11,773 bases of DNA from Bacteroidota bacterium (GTDB lineage Bacteria > Bacteroidota > Bacteroidia > Bacteroidales > Bacteroidaceae). Under the pieces are notes generated by a model. It had not been told where the DNA came from, ran no database searches, and was given only the letters and a program-made list of their open reading frames with translations. Where the stretch lies: contig JAEZKJ010000046.1 in the NCBI GenBank assembly GCA_023415545.1, positions 1-11,773 of the forward strand. Direction: 5' to 3'. This document shows positions 8,101-11,773 of the stretch, piece after piece; the first letter of the stretch is position 1; every line of letters starts with the position of its first letter. A program made the translations under genes and the position numbers.

Positions 8101-8532
8101 GCTACTCAATTAATAAAAGAGGGCAAAATGGATAAAGCTATTGAGGTTCTAGACTATTGCCAAAAGGTTATTCCTTCAAAAACAGTTCCTCATGATTATA
8201 TTATGAGTAGTTCAAAGGAGATGGCTCAAGATTATCTAGCTTTAGGTGAGACAGAAAAAGCTGAAGAGATATTGGGAGATTTGGCTAATAAAGCAGTTGA
8301 ATACATTACATGGTATTTAAGTTTGAATGACAAACAGTTGGCTGGGTCATATGATGATGTTGTACGTAACTTCTATATATTGGATGATGTAAATAAGTTA
8401 TTGATACAATCACATAATAATGCAGTGAAGTCCAAAGAGGCTAAAAGCAATGATTTAGCATCTCACTACAACGATAAGTTTGAAGAGCTATATCAAATAT
8501 TCAACTCAAGAGTTGGTAACTTACAAAGATAA
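5182..8532 (+). CDS. DUF2723 membrane protein, likely GT-C type glycosyltransferase with TPR-like C-terminus
   Basis: The 1116-residue protein belongs to the DUF2723 family. The N-terminal part has many membrane helices starting at about residue 8. Its first external loop contains IEPTASFWDCPEF (27-39) and GHPPGAP (49-55), the family signature; acidic residues in this loop are where GT-C glycosyltransferases keep their catalytic base. A soluble segment (about 380-530) is followed by a second membrane group (about 575-675) containing RERDYAY (623-629). An outer-side domain has NGDNDTFPLWY (713-723). The end (about 960-1035) is helical with TPR-like pairs. Human TMEM260, which shares this domain, has been described as a protein O-mannosyltransferase (CAZy GT117, as I recall). 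By analogy this may transfer a lipid-linked sugar to exported proteins; donor and acceptor are unknown. I prefer the ATG at 5182 over an in-frame TTG at 5152, because the N-terminal helix fits and the -7 element at 5137-5144 would put the RNA start at about 5150. Confidence 0.9.
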   Translation: MKHYNLVNNILGWLAFLVAAITYCMTIEPTASFWDCPEFITTGYKLEVGHPPGAPFFMLTANLFSLFASDPSQVALMVNTMNALMSAACILFLFWTITHLVRKLVAPDINKMTLSNLITIMGSGIVGALVYTWSDTFWFSAVEGEVYAYSSLFTALVFWLILKWEDVADQDHSDRWLILIAYLTGLSIGVHLLNLLCIPAIVLVYYYKKRPDATVKGSLLALLFSTIIIAAVLYGIVPGVVKVGGWFELFFVNTLSMPFNSGLIVYIIVLAASIIWGVYESYQQKSKKRMNLSFLLTIALIGIPFYGYGISSILIGVVVLGVLALYLFGKIFKKYAISARTLNTSLLAIMMIMVGYSSYALIVIRSTANTPMDQNSPEDIFTLGEYLGREQYGSRPLFYGQTYNSKPKLKEVDGGCMYDVAEGAPIYQRKEKASKDEKDSYEIVRHRTEYKYAQNMLFPRMYSDAHAGAYESWLGGVEGKQVPYDQCGQKIMVKVPTQLDNIKFFFMYQLNYMYWRYFMWNFVGRQNDIQGQGEIEHGNVITGIPFIDNALYGDQSLLPTDLKNNKGHNVYYALPLILGLLGLFWQAYRDEKGIKQFWVVFFLFFMTGIAIVLYLNQTPQQPRERDYAYAGSFYAFSIWVGMGVAAIAHILSKKLSAKASAIIASVLGICVPIQMVSQTWDDHDRSNRYAARDFGMNYLNTLQDEGNPIIYTNGDNDTFPLWYNQETEGKRTDVRVCNLSYLQTDWYIDQMKRPAYDSPSVPINWSRLEYVQGHNEAVQIQPEVMKSLENYYKQNPVEAAKEFGENPYELKNILKYWVRSPKEGLQLIPTDSIVIKIDKEAVKRSGMMIPDSLKGNIPDYMTISLKGKRVLYKSELMMLEMLANTNWERPIYMAITVGEDNHLNLGNNFMQEGLAYRITPFNTTALNAKIDSEKMYDNLMHKFKFGGIENPNVYLDETILRMAQTHRRMFIQLATQLIKEGKMDKAIEVLDYCQKVIPSKTVPHDYIMSSSKEMAQDYLALGETEKAEEILGDLANKAVEYITWYLSLNDKQLAGSYDDVVRNFYILDDVNKLLIQSHNNAVKSKEAKSNDLASHYNDKFEELYQIFNSRVGNLQR

Positions 8533-8654
8533 TTTTTTCACATATTAAAATGTGCAATTAATATAGAGACTTAAGTAAAGTGTGACAAAATATATTGTTT
8601 GTTTTGGCACACTTTGCTTATCGATATAAAATAATTGCCGCTTTTTTTGACAAA
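8533..8654 (+). other. Intergenic gap between the DUF2723 and deacetylase genes
   Basis: This 122-base gap has a weak 5-base hairpin (CACAT/ATGTG, 8539-8554) without a following T-run. I find no TAnnTTTG promoter match. The deacetylase frame is open through its second half (from the TTG at 8595), so part of it could be coding if the longer start is used. Confidence 0.5.
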
Positions 8655-9266
8655 ATGATTATTGAGCAACCCCCACTTATTCTACGTTGGCTCTATCCTC
8701 GAGCATTATGGCGAATGGACAGAAATGATAAATCTGTTTACTTAACATTCGATGATGGGCCCATTCCCGGAGTAACTCCATGGGTATTAGATTTATTAGA
8801 TAAATACGATATTAAAGCTACTTTCTTCCTTGTTGGTGATAATGTGCGTAAACATCCTGAAGAGTTCAAGATGATAGTTGAAAGAGGGCATAGAGTTGGC
8901 AATCATACCTTTAACCACATCCGTGGTTTTGAATATTTTAGCGATAATTATCTTGAAAATACTGAAAAAGCTAACGAGCTTATTAAAAGTGATCTTTTCC
9001 GACCTCCACATGGCCATATGAGATGGATGCAATATTTTCAACTTCGCTCAAAATATAAAATCGTGATGTGGGATCTTGTGACACGTGATTATAGCAAGAG
9101 ACTAAATGGAGAGGATGTTTTCAAAATAGTAAAGAAGTATGTTCGTAATGGTTCTATTATAACTTTCCATGATTCTTTAAAATCAGAAAAGAATTTGAAA
9201 TATGCCCTTCCTCGATCAATTGAATGGCTATTAAAAGAGGGATATTCATTCAAAACTTTTGAATAG
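8655..9266 (+). CDS. Polysaccharide deacetylase (NodB domain, CE4) without signal peptide
   Basis: CE4 enzymes remove N- or O-acetyl groups from sugars in polysaccharides or peptidoglycan using a bound metal. From the ATG at 8655 the protein has 203 residues, essentially one NodB domain. All five motifs are visible: TFDDGP (31-36, with base Asp33 and metal ligand Asp34), HTFNH (84-88, metal His84 and His88), RPPHG (116-120), MWD (138-140) and TFHD (170-173, with His172). It should be catalytically competent. The frame is open further upstream to a TTG at 8595, which would add a 20-residue hydrophobic/basic stretch. I prefer the ATG, because MIIEQPP followed by a short link to TFDDGP resembles Bacteroidota homologues. 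Neither start gives a convincing signal peptide, so its substrate may be cytoplasmic or it may act at the membrane. It follows the DUF2723 gene by 122 bases with no obvious promoter; co-transcription is possible. Confidence 0.88.
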   Translation: MIIEQPPLILRWLYPRALWRMDRNDKSVYLTFDDGPIPGVTPWVLDLLDKYDIKATFFLVGDNVRKHPEEFKMIVERGHRVGNHTFNHIRGFEYFSDNYLENTEKANELIKSDLFRPPHGHMRWMQYFQLRSKYKIVMWDLVTRDYSKRLNGEDVFKIVKKYVRNGSIITFHDSLKSEKNLKYALPRSIEWLLKEGYSFKTFE

Positions 9267-9571
9267 GATATAATAAAAAAAAAAGAAACAGCAGGATAAT
9301 TGTCATTATATCAGGGGGGGTAAGTCAACATTAATATGATAAGGCTTAAGTTATAATAACTCACTATTGCTGTCCCCTTTTATTATATAACAAACTTCTA
9401 TTAACAATTGTTCTCTGTTTTTATAAATATTATTTAAAATTAATTTTATCGCATCCAAACATGATGCTGATATGAAAATCATATAAACAAAAAATATCCT
9501 TGCTGGAATATGCTCTAGCAAGGATATTTCGTTTAAAATAAGTTTTTTGGTCAGCTACTGCTGATTTAATT
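9267..9571. other. Intergenic region between convergent genes, partly unexplained
   Basis: About 305 bases separate the deacetylase stop from the dacB stop. The right part holds the dacB terminator hairpin (9492-9529). The left 225 bases are AT-rich with no credible ORF. They contain a run of ten or more A (9275-9284), a run of seven G (9314-9320), an imperfect hairpin with arms 9350-9359 and 9380-9391, and the palindrome AACAATTGTT (9403-9412). No clear + strand terminator and no known RNA gene is recognised here. Confidence 0.6.
9492..9529 (-). terminator. Strong rho-independent terminator of dacB
   Basis: AAATATCCTTGCT (9492-9504) and AGCAAGGATATTT (9517-9529) form a perfect 13-base-pair stem. 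It can extend inward by a G-U, a G-C and an A-U pair, leaving a 6-base loop (9508-9513). Read on the - strand the stem runs straight into a T-rich tail (TTTTTTTGTTTATAT), the classic terminator layout, 42 bases past the dacB stop. On the + strand the tail is poorer, so + strand termination there would be weaker. Confidence 0.88.
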
Positions 9572-10969
9572 TCAATCGACTAATATGTTACATATCTTAT
9601 CTTGAAATGTATGAGCCTTTTTATTATTCAATATATTCTGGTTTATTATCACAAAAGCATACATGTGTCCATTTTTAGCTTTGGCATATCCTGCCAAGGA
9701 ACTTACTCCTGTTAAAGTTCCTGTTTTAGCTCGAACATTACCATGAGCCTGTGAAAAACGCATTCTGTTTTTCATCGTTCCATCAACTCCTGTGATTGGT
9801 AATGCATTATAAAAACTATAAAAAATATTAGGGCTAAAGTATGCATATTTTAAAAACTCTAATATCAATTCAGGAGATACATAATTATACATCGATATAC
9901 CACTGCCATCAACAATACTATACTTAGTTGGATTAAAACCTAATGTTTTTTTAATAAATTCATTTATAGCTGTTGTCCCATCATTAAAACCGACTCTTTT
10001 TTTATTACTGCTTTTTGAAGCAAGATTAAAAAGAATAGCTTCTGCACTAAGATTATCACTCTTTTTCAAAGCCCTATTCAAGACCATCTGGAAAGGACGG
10101 TTTAATGTATAGAGATTTTTATACGAGGAGTTATCATCAGGCAACTCACCAAACTCATATTTATTGGCACTAATACCATTTTTAGTCAGTTTACTCACGA
10201 AAAGACGCACAAATAGATCGGTAGAATTGGCCACTGATACTCGCTTTGTGGTTTTATAAGCTGCATTACCATAAACTACAATATCATTACTTGGCTTAAT
10301 AAAGTCACGCTTAACAATAAGTTTCCCAGCACTATGATTTCTACTTTTTGCCCTGTTTATTACATTATAATAGTTAGAGATAGGCGATACTTTAATTTTA
10401 GGAGGTACATTTTTACTTAATGGAGAAACAGTTACATCAAGACATCCTCTATTCACCATAAGTGGCGAAAGATGTGGTTGGAATGAGAAGCCTTCATCAT
10501 CCCAAGCCCATCCAGGTCCCCAATATGCTGAATCTTTCATAGAGACATCGAATATTAAAGAATCTCTTATTCCTGTTATTCCCTTTTTCTTTATTTCATC
10601 AACTATCTTATCCATATCACTTTCCATAAACTCTGGATCAAAACCACCAACTACATAAAGATTTCCATTCAAAATGCCATTTTTAATTTCACCGGTATAA
10701 CATAACTGGGTATTAAAAGTATAGTTCTCACCAAGTTTATCAATAGCTGCTATTGTAGTAATAACTTTCTCAACAGAAGCCGGACGAAAAAGCTTTTCAT
10801 CTTGATATTTATAAACTGATTTTCCCTCTGTAAGATCGAATACAGAAATACCATACATTGAACTTTCGAGTATCTCACTCCCCAATAGTGAATCCAATTT
10901 TTGAGATAGCGGTTGTGAAAGAACCGGCAGACAAAAAACTAGAAGTAATAAAAACAGATATTTTCTCAT
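9572..10969 (-). CDS. dacB: D-alanyl-D-alanine carboxypeptidase/endopeptidase, PBP4 (DacB) family, peptidase S13
   Basis: S13 enzymes work in the periplasm, removing the terminal D-Ala of peptidoglycan stem peptides and cutting cross-links. From the ATG at 10969 the protein has 465 residues, normal for the family. The leader MRKYLFLLLLVFCLPVLSQ is a Sec signal peptide; the Cys in it is preceded by Phe and is not a good lipobox. The penicillin-binding motifs are all present: SVEK (65-68, nucleophile Ser65), SDN (304-306) and KTG (415-417), with DGSGIS (354-359) as a further family marker. The frame extends 7 codons upstream to 10990, but the leader starts naturally at 10969. It lies 79 bases downstream of the lpd stop on the same strand. 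It probably has its own promoter (-7 element at 11025-11032), and a strong terminator hairpin lies 42 bases past its stop. Confidence 0.95.
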   Translation of the reverse strand: MRKYLFLLLLVFCLPVLSQPLSQKLDSLLGSEILESSMYGISVFDLTEGKSVYKYQDEKLFRPASVEKVITTIAAIDKLGENYTFNTQLCYTGEIKNGILNGNLYVVGGFDPEFMESDMDKIVDEIKKKGITGIRDSLIFDVSMKDSAYWGPGWAWDDEGFSFQPHLSPLMVNRGCLDVTVSPLSKNVPPKIKVSPISNYYNVINRAKSRNHSAGKLIVKRDFIKPSNDIVVYGNAAYKTTKRVSVANSTDLFVRLFVSKLTKNGISANKYEFGELPDDNSSYKNLYTLNRPFQMVLNRALKKSDNLSAEAILFNLASKSSNKKRVGFNDGTTAINEFIKKTLGFNPTKYSIVDGSGISMYNYVSPELILEFLKYAYFSPNIFYSFYNALPITGVDGTMKNRMRFSQAHGNVRAKTGTLTGVSSLAGYAKAKNGHMYAFVIINQNILNNKKAHTFQDKICNILVD

Positions 10970-11001
10970 TTTAGTATATAGCATCAGCACATTTACATCA
11001 T

Positions 11002-11024
11002 CTTTATATCATAAAAATATAAAG
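11002..11024. repeat. Inverted repeat at the predicted dacB transcription start
   Basis: CTTTATAT and ATATAAAG are perfect 8-base arms with a 7-base spacer. The repeat sits directly after the -7 element at 11025-11032 and would overlap the start of the dacB transcript. It could be an operator or a 5' leader hairpin. It is AT-rich, and no T-tail follows on the - strand, so I do not call it a terminator for lpd. Confidence 0.45.
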
Positions 11025-11032
11025 CAAAATTA
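11025..11032 (-). promoter_or_regulatory. Bacteroidota-type -7 promoter element before dacB
   Basis: On the - strand this reads TAATTTTG, a match to TAnnTTTG, 55 bases before the dacB ATG at 10969. It lies just past the lpd stop. No -33 TTTG is seen at normal spacing, so the call rests on the -7 match and position only. Confidence 0.45.
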
Positions 11033-11048
11033 TAAAAACATATACAAA

Positions 11049-11773
11049 TTATAGTTCCCTCAATATTTCACTAACAGTAGGATGAGGGAAAATATAACGT
11101 TTTAATTCATCCAACTTCATTCCTTGCTCAATAGCAATGTTAGCAACGACAATAAATTCAGAGGAAGGATTTCCAAGTATATGAATACCAAGAATATTAT
11201 TGTTTGAATCGATAAGGAGCTTACACATGCCATTCAATCCCTCGTTTTCAGCAACAAATCTTCCCGAATAGGCCATAGGAAGCTTTATAGCTTTGTAATC
11301 TATACCCCCTTTTATTAACTCCTCCTCACTTTTTCCAATAGATGAAAGTTCGGGATTAGTATAAACAACGGATGGAATAGCATTATAACTCATTTCATCC
11401 TCTTTACCCAAAATGTGAGCTACAGCAACTTCTGCCTCACGCACAGCAGTATGAGCCAGCATAGATCGGCCATTTATATCACCACAAGCATATACTCCTT
11501 CAGAAGATGTTTGCATATATTTATCAACAATTATAGCACCTCTATTATCAACCTTAAGATTCAAAGAGTCTATCCCAGGGATGTCCATTATGGCTTTTCG
11601 ACCAACACTTATCATGACCCTGTTTGCTGAAATAACTCGCTGCTCACCATCTAAAGTATAAGTCACCTCTATATCATCACCATTTTTATCCATTTTGCAA
11701 ACCTTTGCTGAGAGAATAAATTTAACTCCTCTCTTTGTATACTCCGTTCTAAGAAGAGCAGAAAGTTCGTTGT
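11049..11773 (-). CDS. lpdA: Dihydrolipoamide dehydrogenase (E3), C-terminal half, cut by window edge
   Basis: This FAD flavoenzyme reoxidises dihydrolipoyl groups with NAD+ in 2-oxoacid dehydrogenase complexes and the glycine cleavage system. The window holds 240 residues out of roughly 450-470; the start and the N-terminal FAD and redox-disulfide region lie beyond 11773. The first Met in the visible frame (11693) is internal: the codons before it continue the family sequence (NELSALLRTEYTKRGVKF, fragment residues 1-18), part of the NAD domain. Next come MISVGRK, the FAD-contacting ACGDINGRSMLAHTA region (fragment residues about 95-109) and the dimerisation domain. That domain ends with HPTVSE (230-235), whose His and Glu form the active-site pair of the partner subunit. 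Related flavoenzymes such as mercuric reductase lack this His-Glu pair, so lpd is well supported. Which complex it serves cannot be told from here. Confidence 0.93.
   Translation of the reverse strand, partial: NELSALLRTEYTKRGVKFILSAKVCKMDKNGDDIEVTYTLDGEQRVISANRVMISVGRKAIMDIPGIDSLNLKVDNRGAIIVDKYMQTSSEGVYACGDINGRSMLAHTAVREAEVAVAHILGKEDEMSYNAIPSVVYTNPELSSIGKSEEELIKGGIDYKAIKLPMAYSGRFVAENEGLNGMCKLLIDSNNNILGIHILGNPSSEFIVVANIAIEQGMKLDELKRYIFPHPTVSEILREL

Noticed and set aside
8539..8554. Hairpin CACAT/ATGTG after the DUF2723 gene as a terminator
   Set aside because: The stem is only 5 bases and AT-rich, and no T-run follows on either strand in the right place.
9288..9377. Pairing of ACAGCA with TGCTGT and of the G-run with CCCC as a folded RNA
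   Set aside because: The two pairings would form a pseudoknot with short arms in low-complexity DNA; there is no support beyond chance complementarity.
10970..10990. Seven extra codons at the start of dacB
   Set aside because: The signal peptide begins cleanly at the ATG at 10969; the extension would put extra residues before it.
11049..11693. A short complete flavoprotein beginning at 11693
   Set aside because: The frame stays open to the window edge and the upstream codons match dihydrolipoamide dehydrogenase, so this Met is internal.

Overview
The window looks like an ordinary chromosomal stretch from a low-GC member of the Bacteroidota, most likely order Bacteroidales. The reasons are: start codons lack Shine-Dalgarno sequences; two intergenic gaps carry the TAnnTTTG -7 promoter element typical of the phylum; there is a large DUF2723 membrane protein of the Bacteroidota type; and the clipped gene at the left edge ends like a Porphyromonas-type prolyl tripeptidyl peptidase. 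I cannot name the genus. Nothing suggests a mobile element, phage, CRISPR array, tRNA or rRNA.

Left block (1-5087, + strand). A tightly packed, probably co-transcribed run: the 3' end of an S9 peptidase, purD (purine synthesis), an unrecognised polytopic membrane protein, a small DedA/YqaA-type membrane protein, a stand-alone mnmD tRNA methyltransferase, and znuA and znuC (zinc or other metal uptake). Gaps between genes run from 13 bases down to a 28-base overlap. The metal transporter has its binding protein and ATPase but no permease in the window. Both parts carry His-rich stretches, and the binding protein has Glu where the first His metal ligand is expected.

Middle block (5088-9266, + strand). 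After a 94-base gap with a -7 promoter element come a 1116-residue DUF2723 protein (a GT-C-like membrane glycosyltransferase fold with a helical, TPR-like tail) and a small polysaccharide deacetylase with all five catalytic motifs but no signal peptide. Both point to glycan or envelope work; DUF2723 proteins are candidates for protein O-glycosylation.

Right block (9267-11773). A 305-base gap separates convergent transcription units. It holds a strong hairpin terminator for the - strand and an otherwise unexplained AT-rich stretch with a run of seven G. On the - strand lie a DacB/PBP4 peptidase (peptidoglycan trimming) and, upstream of it, the C-terminal half of dihydrolipoamide dehydrogenase, cut by the window edge.

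No clear new defence or mobile system is present. The points most worth following are the DUF2723 protein with its deacetylase neighbour, the unusual ZnuA/ZnuC pair without ZnuB, and the unrecognised membrane protein between purD and the DedA gene.
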